Assembly (NCBI GenBank): GCA_905200645.1
Contig: CAJKLD010000014.1
Location: forward strand, 1 to 56,127
Source: an uncultured Phascolarctobacterium sp.
GTDB taxonomy: Bacteria > Bacillota > Negativicutes > Acidaminococcales > Acidaminococcaceae
DNA: 56,127 nucleotides
Direction of reading: 5' to 3'
The notes under the pieces were generated by a model that saw only the letters and a program-made list of their open reading frames with translations, did no database searches and was not told the DNA's origin. A program made the position numbers and the translations under genes. Shown here piece after piece: positions 1 through 8,393 of the stretch; within the stretch, counting starts at the first letter, position 1; each line of letters starts with the position of its first letter.

Positions 1-128
1 TTTGCTCGATGTACGCATGTAGAAATAAAAAACTCCAGAACAGTGTTCTGGAGTATGGTTTCAATATGGTGTTTTTGCTCGATGTACGCATGTAGAAATA
101 AAAAACTCCAGAACAGTGTTCTGGAGTA
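1..128. repeat. Two tandem 55-bp copies, each carrying a terminator
   Basis: Positions 1-55 and 74-128 are identical, separated by an 18-bp spacer (period 73). Each copy contains a hairpin with 9-bp arms CTCCAGAAC/GTTCTGGAG (33-53 and 106-126) next to an A-run. Read on the minus strand this is a stem followed by T residues, that is, an intrinsic terminator. Both lie directly downstream of the minus-strand tRNA-Arg, so they are likely duplicated tRNA terminators. The first copy begins at base 1, so further copies may lie outside the window. Confidence 0.85.
106..126 (-). terminator. Intrinsic terminator of tRNA-Arg
   Basis: Perfect 9-bp stem with a 3-nt loop; on the minus strand it is followed by six T. 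It begins 14 nt beyond the tRNA CCA end. A second identical terminator is at 33-53. Confidence 0.8.
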
Positions 129-139
129 GTTTTACCAAC

Positions 140-216
140 TGGTGACCTCAGCAGGACTCGAACCTGCGACCTTTTGATTCGTAGTCAAACGCTCTATCCA
201 GCTGAGCTATGAGGCC
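140..216 (-). tRNA. tRNA-Arg (anticodon ACG)
   Basis: Read on the minus strand, a 77-nt cloverleaf folds with acceptor arms GGCCTCA/TGAGGTC (one G-T pair), D arm GCTC/GAGC, anticodon stem TTTGA/TCAAA around loop CTACGAA giving anticodon ACG, and T arm GCAGG/CCTGC with loop TTCGAGT. The CCA end is encoded. ACG, normally edited to ICG, reads CGU/CGC/CGA arginine codons. Confidence 0.95.
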
Positions 217-297
217 ACATGGTGCTTTATTCAAGCAACAGTGATATTATAGCTAAATTGCTTTGATTTGTCAATGCTTTTTTGCAAATTTTTGTGG

Positions 298-1125
298 CTA
301 TTTTTTGCTTTTAAGCTGCTTTTTTTCGGAAATGCCAGTTTTGTGAAGGGCAGACGATTTTTTTTGCAGCCAGCCGCAGTAAATAAATAAACCCAAGCAA
401 ATGATAAAAAAGCCAAGACTGGTGGCTTGCGCAGATTTTAAGCCCCAAAGCCAAGGCTCGGCGTAATCGCCGCGCAGCATTTCTAAAAAGAAACGTACAA
501 CGGAGTAAAGCATACCATACATACACAACGCCTGCCCGCGGGCGTGATTGGTTGTGCGGAATAAAAGCAGTAAAGCAAAAATTACTACGTCCAGCTGACC
601 TTCCCAAATCTCTGCCGGCCATAAGGGCTGCGTGCCGTAAGTTTTGTAGGCCAAGGTTCCTTCTGGATACAGCAGACCAAAATTGCCGCCGGTAGGTGTG
701 CCGAAGGCGTCGCCGTTCAGTAAATTTGCCATGCGGCCAATAGCTTGACCAATCAAAAGCGAAGGTGCAACAATATCGCCAAAAGTCACCCAGTCAATAT
801 CGTGCAGCTTGCAGTAGGCAATACCTGCGGCAATACCGGCTAACATACCTCCTTGCACTGCCATACCGCCCTGCCAGACAAAAGGAATTTCTAAAAGATG
901 CTCGCTGTAATAATCCCAATCAAAAAAGAAAACATCCCATAGCCTGCCGCCAATCAGGCCGGCAAAGCCGCCATAAATGCCAATGTCCAGCACATGCTCG
1001 TGCCAGCGTCCGTCCTGCTTTGCCAAAAAATATGCGGTACCGGTGGCTAAAAAGATTGCCGTACACAGAACCAAGCCGTACATGCGGATGGGAAAATCGC
1101 CGATATAAAATAAATATTGATGCAT
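298..1125 (-). CDS. lgt: Prolipoprotein diacylglyceryl transferase
   Basis: Transfers diacylglycerol from phosphatidylglycerol to the lipobox cysteine of prolipoproteins in the cytoplasmic membrane, the first step of lipoprotein maturation. The 275-aa product has about seven hydrophobic segments and the family signature GRMANLLNGDAFG at residues 130-142, close to the usual GRxGNFxNGE. The segment WQGGMAVQGG (84-93) aligns with the W-GGM-FHGG motif, but Gln91 stands where E. coli has the essential His103; other Firmicutes have Tyr there, so the change alone does not argue for loss of activity. The C-terminus is a lysine-rich tail of about 20 residues. The gene is transcribed toward tRNA-Arg. 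Start ATG at 1125 is preceded by a GGAGG-type site on the minus strand. Confidence 0.93.
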   Translation of the reverse strand: MHQYLFYIGDFPIRMYGLVLCTAIFLATGTAYFLAKQDGRWHEHVLDIGIYGGFAGLIGGRLWDVFFFDWDYYSEHLLEIPFVWQGGMAVQGGMLAGIAAGIAYCKLHDIDWVTFGDIVAPSLLIGQAIGRMANLLNGDAFGTPTGGNFGLLYPEGTLAYKTYGTQPLWPAEIWEGQLDVVIFALLLLFRTTNHARGQALCMYGMLYSVVRFFLEMLRGDYAEPWLWGLKSAQATSLGFFIICLGLFIYCGWLQKKSSALHKTGISEKKQLKSKK

Positions 1126-1233
1126 AGCTGCCTCCTGCTGTATTGGAACTACAAATTATGGTTATAATTATTTTTACTTAGGTATTTATTGTAACACATT
1201 TAAGGTGATTTAGCAGTAAAAATCCTGTAACTT

Positions 1234-1264
1234 TTGCATTGGTTTTGGTGTAGTGTGGTATAAT
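1234..1264 (+). promoter_or_regulatory. Possible promoter for the DUF2284 gene
   Basis: A consensus -10 TATAAT (1259-1264) is preceded by TGTGG and, 19 nt upstream, by TTGCAT (1234-1239). The spacer is long, so the -35 assignment is weak; the -10 is the main evidence. Confidence 0.4.
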
Positions 1265-1333
1265 AAAGGTAGTGTTGAGATAAATTTTACCGCAGTTACA
1301 TGATGTAAAATATTTGCAGGGAGGTTTTTGATA

Positions 1334-1900
1334 ATGAAGAAAAAGTTAGCGATAGATTTAGAAAAATTGCAGGCTAAGGCTATGGAGGCCGGCGCCAGTG
1401 CCACAAAAATAGCGGAGGTAGCCAAAATTAAAACAGGTGCATGGACGCGTATGAAATGTCAGTTTGGTTGCCCTAATTACGGTGCAACATTGTGCTGTCC
1501 GCCATATACGCCTGATTACGAGCAGACGCAAAAATTTTTGGCAGAATATAAATATGGTATTATTGTAGAGTATACGGTGAATATTGAAAACACTGATCCG
1601 AAGGATTATGCTAAGTTGGATGCTTCAATCAGCAACGGTTTGCTGGAGCTTTTATTGAGTGTAGAACGCGAAGCATTTTTGCTGAATCATTATCGGTCCT
1701 TTGCGTTGAAGGGCGGTCGCTGCCGCTTGTGCGACACCTGTAATTTAAAAAAATGCGTTAATCCTACTAAAGCGCGTCCCTCGTTAGAAGCCTGCGGCAT
1801 TGACGTTTTTGCCTTGGCTAACGATAACGGCTTTAAGATGGAGGTTATCACGGGTCCGGTGAAAGAACTGAAAATTTATGGCTTAGTGCTGGTGGAATAA
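1334..1900 (+). CDS. DUF2284 predicted metal-binding protein
   Basis: A 188-residue cytoplasmic protein of the DUF2284 family, whose biochemical role is not established. Cysteines fall in two groups: an N-terminal cluster (MKCQFGCPNYG followed by CCPPYTP) and a C-terminal CRLCDTC...KKCVNP cluster. This spacing resembles an iron-sulfur or zinc site and is the family hallmark. The start ATG at 1334 is chosen over an in-frame TTG at 1328 because GGGAGG ends about 9 nt upstream of the ATG and only about 3 nt from the TTG. It is monocistronic, with a shared terminator behind it. Confidence 0.85.
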   Translation: MKKKLAIDLEKLQAKAMEAGASATKIAEVAKIKTGAWTRMKCQFGCPNYGATLCCPPYTPDYEQTQKFLAEYKYGIIVEYTVNIENTDPKDYAKLDASISNGLLELLLSVEREAFLLNHYRSFALKGGRCRLCDTCNLKKCVNPTKARPSLEACGIDVFALANDNGFKMEVITGPVKELKIYGLVLVE

Positions 1901-1934
1901 GATTTAATTGACATAATTTAATACAGAAAATAAA

Positions 1935-1979
1935 AATAGCCAACCAATGTATAGTTTATTAACTAGCTTGGTTGGTTAT
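1935..1979. terminator. Bidirectional terminator between the DUF2284 and XRE genes
   Basis: Inverted repeat GCCAACCAA / TTGGTTGG flanked by a T-rich run on the right and an A-rich run on the left, so it can end transcription from both sides. Its right arm is inside the last codons of the converging XRE gene. Confidence 0.75.
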
Positions 1980-2298
1980 TTTTATTTTGCATGGCTTTTG
2001 CTACCTCAATAATAAGCGCAAGTTTGTAGTCATCTAACTTGTATAATTCGTCTATTGCTTTGTGCAGCAAAAGCGTTGAGGGCAAAGATTTTTCTGTACC
2101 TTTAAAAAACTCTTGTGGCGTAATGCCAAAGTATTCGCAAATATAAAATAAACCCTGAAGCGACGGCAGGTTTAACTTGTTTTCAATGCGGTTTATATAA
2201 TTGACGTTTTGCCCAATAGCTAAACTCATTTCACGAGCCGAAACCTTTTTTTCTTGCCGAAGCTGCGCTATTCTGGCAGCAACAAAATCTTCATACAT
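1963..2298 (-). CDS. XRE-family helix-turn-helix regulator
   Basis: 111-residue protein. Residues 8-62 form a Cro/C1-type HTH: REMSLAIGQNVNYINRIENK has the helix-turn-recognition-helix pattern, followed by LPSLQGLFYICEYFGITPQEFF. The C-terminal 45 residues are helical and may dimerise. It is likely a DNA-binding repressor with unknown targets. It is divergent from the damaged gene at 2566, so the 267-bp gap could hold its operator. The start ATG at 2298 has a GGAGG-type site (GTTGGAGGTAACG on the minus strand). Confidence 0.85.
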   Translation of the reverse strand: MYEDFVAARIAQLRQEKKVSAREMSLAIGQNVNYINRIENKLNLPSLQGLFYICEYFGITPQEFFKGTEKSLPSTLLLHKAIDELYKLDDYKLALIIEVAKAMQNKNNQPS

Positions 2299-2371
2299 AG
2301 CGTTACCTCCAACATATTTAATTATATGATATTTGATGTGAAAAATGAGTCATAAAAAATTGTATTGGCAC

Positions 2372-2400
2372 TTGATGTAAATCTTTAAAAGTTGTATAAT
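2372..2400 (+). promoter_or_regulatory. Sigma-A-type promoter facing the damaged gene at 2566
   Basis: -35 TTGATG (2372-2377), 17-bp spacer, -10 TATAAT (2395-2400). Transcription would start about 160 nt before the 2566 reading frame, leaving a long untranslated leader in which I see no recognisable structure. Confidence 0.65.
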
Positions 2401-2565
2401 GAAAAAAGTGGAATATTATACATTGTAACAACACAATGGTAAACTGTTTTGCGTGTTAGATGGATATTACTGTAAGCAGCAATACTAATAGCAACAATAA
2501 ATATATTTTAGTTTGCAAACTGATATATTGCTGATTTCACAATTTGCCGGTAAGGAGTTTTACAA

Positions 2566-2920
2566 ATGAAAAAATTATTAGGGTTATGCTGCGGTTTATT
2601 GTTGATAGGAAATACAGCCTTGGCGCAGATTACTACTGTTGACGGAGTTGGCATGGATAAAGACAGCGCAGTGCGTGATGCAATGCGTAACGCTGTAGAA
2701 AATGTTATTGGCACATTTATTGATTCCCGAACTTTAGTAGATAAATCTGTGGTAGCCAGCTCTATGCAAGCTGATATTCTTGTAGTGGGTGAAGCCTTTA
2801 GTGAAAGCGTTGGTGATGTGGGACAGTTTTTGCCGAAAGGTAAGCGTACCGGAAGGAGAATTTCAATTCCCTTGGTCTGATTCTGCACAATGGTTTGGTG
2901 TAGAAAAAGTTATTTATTGA
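2566..2920 (+). pseudogene. Truncated LPP20/FlgT-N-like secreted protein
   Basis: The open frame (2566-2880, 104 aa) starts with a signal peptide (MKKLLGLCCGLLLIGNTALA). A domain like the N-terminal part of LPP20/FlgT-type proteins follows: GVGMDKDSAVRDAMRNAVE then GTFIDSRTLVDKSVV. After about residue 75 the sequence stops resembling the family. In the adjacent frame, 2846-2920 reads through a plausible protein tail (VPEGEFQFPWSDSAQWFG, ending VEKVIY, stop TGA). The simplest reading is an internal deletion with frameshift that joined the head of one gene to the tail of another. Intact family members have several hundred residues. A good ribosome site (AAGGAG) precedes the ATG, so a short secreted peptide could still be made. 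Confidence 0.55.
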
Positions 2921-2948
2921 TTAAAAAATGAAGCTTTTATTTTTCACC

Positions 2949-2977
2949 TTGACAAACGTCCCGCATTTTTATATACT
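2949..2977 (+). promoter_or_regulatory. Promoter of the glyQS T-box transcript
   Basis: -35 TTGACA (2949-2954), 17-bp spacer, -10 TATACT (2972-2977). Both boxes are near consensus and lie just upstream of the T-box leader. Confidence 0.85.
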
Positions 2978-2983
2978 ATTTGC

Positions 2984-3200
2984 TAAGCTAAGAAGAAGAG
3001 TAGTAGCCTGCGCAGTTAGCGAGCCGTGAGGGTGTAAGACGGCACAGCGGGTGAAGGCGCTTTGGAGCCGTAAAAGTTTATAGATTGAGGCGGACTGCAA
3101 GTGTTGCAGTCAAGCAGGGTGGAACCGCGGAGCGCGAATTGATAGCACTTTCGTCCCTGTAACATTTTGTGTTACCGGGGCGTAGGTGCTTTTTTGTTTT
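2984..3200 (+). promoter_or_regulatory. T-box riboswitch leader of glyQS
   Basis: The 14-nt T-box core AGGGTGGAACCGCGG is at 3116-3130. It is followed by a terminator stem (CGTCCCTGTAACA / TGTTACCGGGGCG, about 3152-3186) and a T-run near 3191-3197. Uncharged tRNA pairing with the leader stabilises the antiterminator and allows read-through. The downstream genes encode both glycyl-tRNA synthetase subunits, so tRNA-Gly is the expected effector. I did not fix the specifier triplet by folding. Confidence 0.93.
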
Positions 3201-3238
3201 CACTTTCGTCTTTGTAACCATTATATAGGAGGCAGAAC

Positions 3239-4120
3239 ATGGATTTTCAAACAATTATTTTGAAGCTGCAAAAATTCTGGGCTGACCAGAAATGTATTAT
3301 GGCGCAGCCCTATGACATTGAAAAGGGCGCTGGCACTATGAACCCGTCCACCTTTTTGCGGGTGCTGGGACCTGAACCCTGGCGTGTTGCTTATGTGGAG
3401 CCGTCCCGCCGTCCGGCTGACGGACGCTATGGCGACAACCCGAACCGTCTGTTCCAGCATCATCAATTTCAGGTTATCGTAAAGCCCTCTCCGGAAAATA
3501 TTCAAGAGCTGTATCTGCAAAGCTTGGCAGAGCTTGGCATTCGTCAAGAGGAGCATGACATTCGTTTTGTAGAGGACAACTGGGAATCTCCTACTCTTGG
3601 CGCGTGGGGCCTTGGCTGGGAAGTTTGGCTGGACGGTATGGAAATTACCCAATTCACCTATTTCCAACAGGTTGGCAGTATTGACGTTAAGCCTGTAACC
3701 GTAGAAATTACCTATGGCTTGGAGCGTTTGGCAATGTACATTCAAGGTGTGGAAAATGTTTACGACGTAAAATGGGTCGGCGATATTACTTACGGCGATT
3801 TCTTCCACACTAACGAAGTAGAACAGTCCTTCTACAATTTCCAAATTGCCGATACTGCTCTGCTGTTTGATTTGTTTGATAAATATGAAGCAGAAGCAAA
3901 ACGCGTTATCGAGCTTGGCTATATCCGTCCTGCTTACGATTATGTTTTGAAATGCTCTCATACTTTTAATCTGCTGGATTCCCGCGGCGCAATCAGCGTC
4001 AGCGAACGTACCGCTTATATTGGACGCGTGCGCGCTATGGCTCGTCTGTGCGCAGCCGCTTATGTGGAACAGCGTGAAAAAATGGGCTTCCCGCTGCTGA
4101 AGAAAGGGGAGAATAAATAA
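3239..4120 (+). CDS. glyQ: Glycyl-tRNA synthetase alpha subunit
   Basis: Catalytic subunit of the bacterial alpha2-beta2 glycyl-tRNA synthetase, which activates glycine with ATP. The 293-aa product matches the usual 290-300 aa. It contains the class II block RRPADGRYGDNPNRLFQHH and ends with the helical region typical of GlyQ. An AGGAGG site at 3228-3233 precedes the ATG. The gene is under the T-box leader. Its stop codon overlaps the glyS start by one base (TAATG), so the subunits are translationally coupled. Confidence 0.98.
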   Translation: MDFQTIILKLQKFWADQKCIMAQPYDIEKGAGTMNPSTFLRVLGPEPWRVAYVEPSRRPADGRYGDNPNRLFQHHQFQVIVKPSPENIQELYLQSLAELGIRQEEHDIRFVEDNWESPTLGAWGLGWEVWLDGMEITQFTYFQQVGSIDVKPVTVEITYGLERLAMYIQGVENVYDVKWVGDITYGDFFHTNEVEQSFYNFQIADTALLFDLFDKYEAEAKRVIELGYIRPAYDYVLKCSHTFNLLDSRGAISVSERTAYIGRVRAMARLCAAAYVEQREKMGFPLLKKGENK

Positions 4121-6291
4121 TGGAAAAATTACTCTTTGAAATTGGTACCGAAGAAATTCCGGCGAAATTTATGCCCGGCATCTTGGCGCAGTTAAAAGAA
4201 ATGGCCGAAAAGAAAATGGCTGAGCTGCGCATTCCCTTTGAAGCTGTTAAGGTTTATGGCACTCCGCGCCGCATGACCTTTATTGCCAGCGGCGTTGCCG
4301 AAGCGCAGGCTGACAGCACCGTGGAGGCTAAAGGTCCTTCCGTAAAAATTGCTTTTGTTAATGGTTCTCCCTCTAAGGCTGCTTTGGGGTTTGCCCGCGG
4401 TCAGGGTGTGGACGTAAAGGATTTGGTTGTGCGTGACGAATATGTTTACGCCGTTAAGCATTTGGCCGGCGCTGAAGTTAAGGCTTTGCTACCGGAGCTG
4501 TTGCTGGACATTCTGCACAGCCTGAACTTCCCTAAAAATATGCGTTGGGCTGACCACGAATTTAAATTTGTTCGTCCGATTCGCTGGCTGGTAGCTTTGT
4601 TTGGCGACGAGGTTATTCCCGTAGAAATTACCGGCGTTAAATCCGGCAAATTCAGCCGCGGCCATCGTTTCCTGCGTCCTTCCGCTGTAACCGCCGGTAA
4701 GGAGCACGAATCTGTATTTGACGCCGCTAAGGCTATTTTTGATACGGCTGCCAGCAAGGTAAAAAATACTGTTGCTTCTGCCGTTATCGGCGCTACCGGC
4801 GCAGTAGAAATTGCTAATGCCGATGCTTATGAAAAAACTCTGTATGACAATTTTGTAATGGTTGACCAAGATGCCCGCCGCGAATTGATTCGTCAGCAGG
4901 TTACCGACCTTGGTATTGCCGAAGGCGGTCATGTCGAAATTGACGAGGATTTGCTGGAAGAAGTAAATTATCTTGTTGAGTGGCCTACTGCTTTGTGCGG
5001 CAAATTTGAAGATAAATTCCTGGCTTTGCCTAAAGAATGTATCATCACTCCTATGCGCGACCATCAGCGCTATTTCCCTGTTATGGCTGAGGACGGCTCT
5101 CTGCTGAACAAATTTATTACCGTGCGTAATGGCGGCAGCGACCATTTAGAAGTTGTAGCTCACGGTAACGAGCGCGTACTGCGTGCACGCTTGAGCGACG
5201 CAGAATTCTTCTTCAACGAAGACCGCAGGCAAAAGCTGGTTGACCGTCTGGAAAAACTCAAAACCGTTTCCTTCCAAGAAGGCTTAGGCAATATGAACGA
5301 CAAGAGCAATCGCTTAGTTCAGGCTGCCAACATGCTGGCTATGGCCATCAACGCTAAGGTTGATAAGGACAAGCTGGACCGCGCAGCACTGCTGTGCAAA
5401 TGCGATTTAGTAACCGGTATGGTTGTTGAATTTACCGAACTGCAAGGCACTATGGGCCGCGAATACGCAAAACTGGACGGAGAAGCTCCGGAAGTTGCTT
5501 TGGGTATTTTCGAGCATTATTTGCCGCGTTTTGCTGGCGACGAGCTGCCGCAAACCGATATCGGCCGTATCGTAGGTATTGCCGATAAATTAGATAATAT
5601 CTGCGCAACCTTCAGCCGCGGTTTGGCTCCTACTGGCTCTCAAGATCCTTACGCACTGCGTCGTCAGGCTTTGGGCATTATCAATATTTTAATTGACGCC
5701 GATTATCATATTTCTTTGTATAAGGTTGTTGCCGGTATGCTCTATCTTCTGCAAATTGCTCCCGAGCAAACAGCTAAGCTGGTACCGCAGATTGTTGAGT
5801 TTATGAAACAGCGCCTGCGCAATATGCTGATTGACCAAGGCATTCGTTATGACGTAGTTGACGCAGTTTTGGCAGAAAAACGCAACGACGATTTTGCCGA
5901 TTTGCATGCTCGCGCCGTAGCGCTCAATAAATTTATTGCCAGCGAAACAGCGCCTGCGTTAATTCAGGCTGCTACCCGTGTTGCTAACCTGTGCAAGAAA
6001 ATTGAAGCAGAAACTGCTATCAACCCACAGCTTTTTGAAACTGAAGCAGAAAACGCGCTGCATCAAGCTGCTATCGCTGCCAGCAAGGAAGTTTTGGCTG
6101 CAACAGTTAAATATGAATACGCTTTAGTTTTAGAGCAAGCAGCTCTCTTGGTAGAACCCATCAACAAATTCTTTGATGACGTTATGGTTATGGTTGACGA
6201 TGAAAAGGTAAAAAATAATCGTCTGGCGCTTTTGGCAGCAGTTATGGATGTTACTCATGCTGTTGGCGATTTGAACGCTATCGTACAGTAA
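4120..6291 (+). CDS. glyS: Glycyl-tRNA synthetase beta subunit
   Basis: The beta subunit binds tRNA-Gly and is needed for aminoacylation by GlyQ. The 723-aa product begins with the conserved LLFEIGTEEIPAKFMPG, carries the FVRPIRWLVALFG block and the HD-like central region with TELQGTMGREYA, and ends in a DALR-type anticodon domain (VEPINKFFDDVMVMVDDE). It is full length. It is rich in Ala and Lys codons of the sort seen in highly expressed genes, and shares the T-box promoter with glyQ. Confidence 0.98.
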   Translation: MEKLLFEIGTEEIPAKFMPGILAQLKEMAEKKMAELRIPFEAVKVYGTPRRMTFIASGVAEAQADSTVEAKGPSVKIAFVNGSPSKAALGFARGQGVDVKDLVVRDEYVYAVKHLAGAEVKALLPELLLDILHSLNFPKNMRWADHEFKFVRPIRWLVALFGDEVIPVEITGVKSGKFSRGHRFLRPSAVTAGKEHESVFDAAKAIFDTAASKVKNTVASAVIGATGAVEIANADAYEKTLYDNFVMVDQDARRELIRQQVTDLGIAEGGHVEIDEDLLEEVNYLVEWPTALCGKFEDKFLALPKECIITPMRDHQRYFPVMAEDGSLLNKFITVRNGGSDHLEVVAHGNERVLRARLSDAEFFFNEDRRQKLVDRLEKLKTVSFQEGLGNMNDKSNRLVQAANMLAMAINAKVDKDKLDRAALLCKCDLVTGMVVEFTELQGTMGREYAKLDGEAPEVALGIFEHYLPRFAGDELPQTDIGRIVGIADKLDNICATFSRGLAPTGSQDPYALRRQALGIINILIDADYHISLYKVVAGMLYLLQIAPEQTAKLVPQIVEFMKQRLRNMLIDQGIRYDVVDAVLAEKRNDDFADLHARAVALNKFIASETAPALIQAATRVANLCKKIEAETAINPQLFETEAENALHQAAIAASKEVLAATVKYEYALVLEQAALLVEPINKFFDDVMVMVDDEKVKNNRLALLAAVMDVTHAVGDLNAIVQ

Positions 6292-6353
6292 AAGAGTTAT
6301 AAGCGCCGTTATACTTCGTAAAAAAATTATCTATTTTAAAGGAGAATATTTAC

Positions 6354-6572
6354 ATGGAAAAGATTAAAGCAGAAGCTAAAATGCTCGTAGAAATGCAAAA
6401 CGAATATACTGTATTAACCAGTAAAAGCCCCAGTGAAATGTGCCATGATGATTTCATCAGAGCTGAGGAATTGAACGTGCAGATTAAAGATGCTACTAAA
6501 GTTATGGCTGCTTTGGCTATCGAATTTGCCGGCTACCAAAAAGATGAAAAAGGCTTGTGGGTAGAAAAATAA
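6354..6572 (+). CDS. Small conserved-looking hypothetical protein
   Basis: A 72-residue acidic, mostly helical protein without Cys clusters or membrane segments. I do not recognise the family. It has a good ribosome site (AAAGGAGAA about 8 nt before the ATG), host-like codon use, and lies 62 bp behind glyS, ahead of a strong terminator. It may be the last gene of the glyQS transcript. Confidence 0.75.
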   Translation: MEKIKAEAKMLVEMQNEYTVLTSKSPSEMCHDDFIRAEELNVQIKDATKVMAALAIEFAGYQKDEKGLWVEK

Positions 6573-6614
6573 GCGTCTGTATAGTAAAATTTTAATAATA
6601 AAAAGCTGTTAATA

Positions 6615-6651
6615 GAGAAACGGTAAGGCTGTGGCTTTACCGTTTCTTTTT
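6615..6651 (+). terminator. Intrinsic terminator after the 72-aa gene
   Basis: Stem GAAACGGTAAGGC / GCTTTACCGTTTC with a short loop followed by TTTT. It closes the glyQS transcript before rlmD. Confidence 0.85.
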
Positions 6652-6714
6652 GCTTTTTAACATGATATAATTTATAAAGGATAATTATAACTAGCATGAG
6701 GAGCGTGACGATAA

Positions 6715-8361
6715 GTGAACATTCAGCTACCCGTAAAATTAGGCGATAATATAGAAATTCAAATTAACGGCTTAGGCTCTAGCGGCGAGGGTGTTGGCAA
6801 ATATGAAGGCTTTACTGTATTTGTTAAAGGTGCATTGCCGGAAGAAACAGTGCAGGTGAAAATAACTCTAGTGAAAAAAAGTTATGCAGTCGGCCTTTTA
6901 GAGAGAATTATTACAGCGTCTGCCGAAAGGGTGGAACCCCGTTGTCCCATTTATGCAGAATGTGGCGGCTGCCAACTGCAGCATTTGAGCTATAAAGGGC
7001 AGTTAGCGTGCAAGCGTCAGCAGGTGCAGGACGCCTTAACGCGTATCGGGCATTTGGATATAGAAGCTTTACCTGTTTTGGGAACTGGTGCGCCGTGGAA
7101 TTATCGCAATAAAATGCAGTTTCCGGCTGCGTTGAATGCGGAAGGCGAGCTGCAAATCGGCTGCTACGCTGCTGCAACTCACAACGTAATCAATACAGAG
7201 GGCTGCTTAATTTCTAAGGAAGCTAACAACGCGATTTTGACTACCGTGCGTAAGTGGATGAAGCATTTTAATATTAGTGCTTATGATGAAAAAACCGGTA
7301 AAGGTATGGTACGCCATGTAATGGGACGCGTAGGCGTGCACAGCGGCGCGGTTATGGCGGTAATTATAACTTCCGGTTACGATTTGCCGCACAGGGCGAC
7401 GTTAGTAAATTGGCTTAAACAATATGTTCCGGGTTTGGTCAGCGTGGTGCAGAACATCAATAAAAAGCAGACTAATGTAGTTATGGGCAGCAAGACGCGT
7501 ATCTTGTGGGGCAGCGATAGCATTAAAGACAGCTTGGGCAGCTTGCAGTTTAATATTTCGGCGCAGGCTTTTTTCCAAGTTAACAGCGAGCAGGCAGAAA
7601 AGCTGTACAATAAAGCGCTGGAGTTCGCTGCTTTGAATGGCAATGAAACTGTGGTAGATGTTTATTGCGGTACTGGGACGATTTCTTTGTATTTGGCGCG
7701 TCATGCTAAAAAGGTCTATGGCATTGAAATTGTAGCTCCGGCCATTGAAAACGCCAAGAAAAATGCAGAAGAAAATAAATGCTCTAACGCAGAATTTATT
7801 TTGGGTGATGCAGCGATGGAACTGCCCAAGCTTTTGACAGGCGGAGTAAATCCTGATGTAGTATTGGTAGATCCGCCCCGCGCCGGCTGTGAGGAAAAGG
7901 TGCTGGCTGCAATCAGCGGCGTAGCTCCGCAGAAAATTGTTTATGTTTCCTGCAATCCGGCATCCTTAGCGCGAGATTTGCGTTATTTAGAAGATCATGG
8001 CTATAAGACGTTAGCCGTGCAGCCTGTTGATATGTTCCCGATGTGCGCGCACGTGGAGACGGTTGTTCTTTTGTCCAGAACAACTCCGGATGATACGATT
8101 GAGGTCGACTTGGACTTGGATGAACTGGATATTACCTCTGCTGAGTCAAAAGCAACCTATCAGGAAATCAAAGATTATGTGCTGAAAGAATTTGGCTTAA
8201 AGGTTTCAACATTATATATTTCCCAGATTAAACGCAAATGTGGTATTGATGTAGGAGAGCATTACAATATCTCTCAGAAAGAAAATCAGAAAGTACCGCA
8301 ATGCCCAAAAGAAAAGGAAGATGCTATCCGAGCTGCTCTTGAACATTTTGCGATGATCTAA
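6715..8361 (+). CDS. rlmD: 23S rRNA (uracil-5-)-methyltransferase with element-derived tail
   Basis: SAM-dependent RNA m5U methyltransferase of the RlmD/TrmA family. A TRAM domain (about residues 5-60) is followed by a cysteine cluster for a [4Fe-4S] site (CPIYAECGGCQLQH), a Rossmann SAM motif (VDVYCGTGTISLYLA), VLVDPPRAGC, and the catalytic YVSCNPASLARDL. The host protein would normally end shortly after MFPMCAHVETVVL. Here it runs on for about 97 residues (452-548) rich in Asp/Lys, because the IME integrated at codon 448. The extension contains TYQEIKDYVLKEFGLKVS and CGIDVGEHYN and comes from the element. The start is GTG with GAGGAG upstream. Activity of the chimera is likely retained, since all catalytic motifs precede the junction. 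Confidence 0.93.
   Translation: MNIQLPVKLGDNIEIQINGLGSSGEGVGKYEGFTVFVKGALPEETVQVKITLVKKSYAVGLLERIITASAERVEPRCPIYAECGGCQLQHLSYKGQLACKRQQVQDALTRIGHLDIEALPVLGTGAPWNYRNKMQFPAALNAEGELQIGCYAAATHNVINTEGCLISKEANNAILTTVRKWMKHFNISAYDEKTGKGMVRHVMGRVGVHSGAVMAVIITSGYDLPHRATLVNWLKQYVPGLVSVVQNINKKQTNVVMGSKTRILWGSDSIKDSLGSLQFNISAQAFFQVNSEQAEKLYNKALEFAALNGNETVVDVYCGTGTISLYLARHAKKVYGIEIVAPAIENAKKNAEENKCSNAEFILGDAAMELPKLLTGGVNPDVVLVDPPRAGCEEKVLAAISGVAPQKIVYVSCNPASLARDLRYLEDHGYKTLAVQPVDMFPMCAHVETVVLLSRTTPDDTIEVDLDLDELDITSAESKATYQEIKDYVLKEFGLKVSTLYISQIKRKCGIDVGEHYNISQKENQKVPQCPKEKEDAIRAALEHFAMI
8056..8066. other. attL core
   Basis: The core GAGACGGTTGT covers codons for E-T-V-V of rlmD. Sequence to the left is host, to the right is element. 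Confidence 0.85.
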
Positions 8362-8393
8362 AAATCATTGCTGATTTCAAGGAGGAATAGCAT

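Noticed and set aside
3221..3961. 246-codon minus-strand frame across glyQ
   Set aside because: Antisense shadow of glyQ, with no domain-like sequence.
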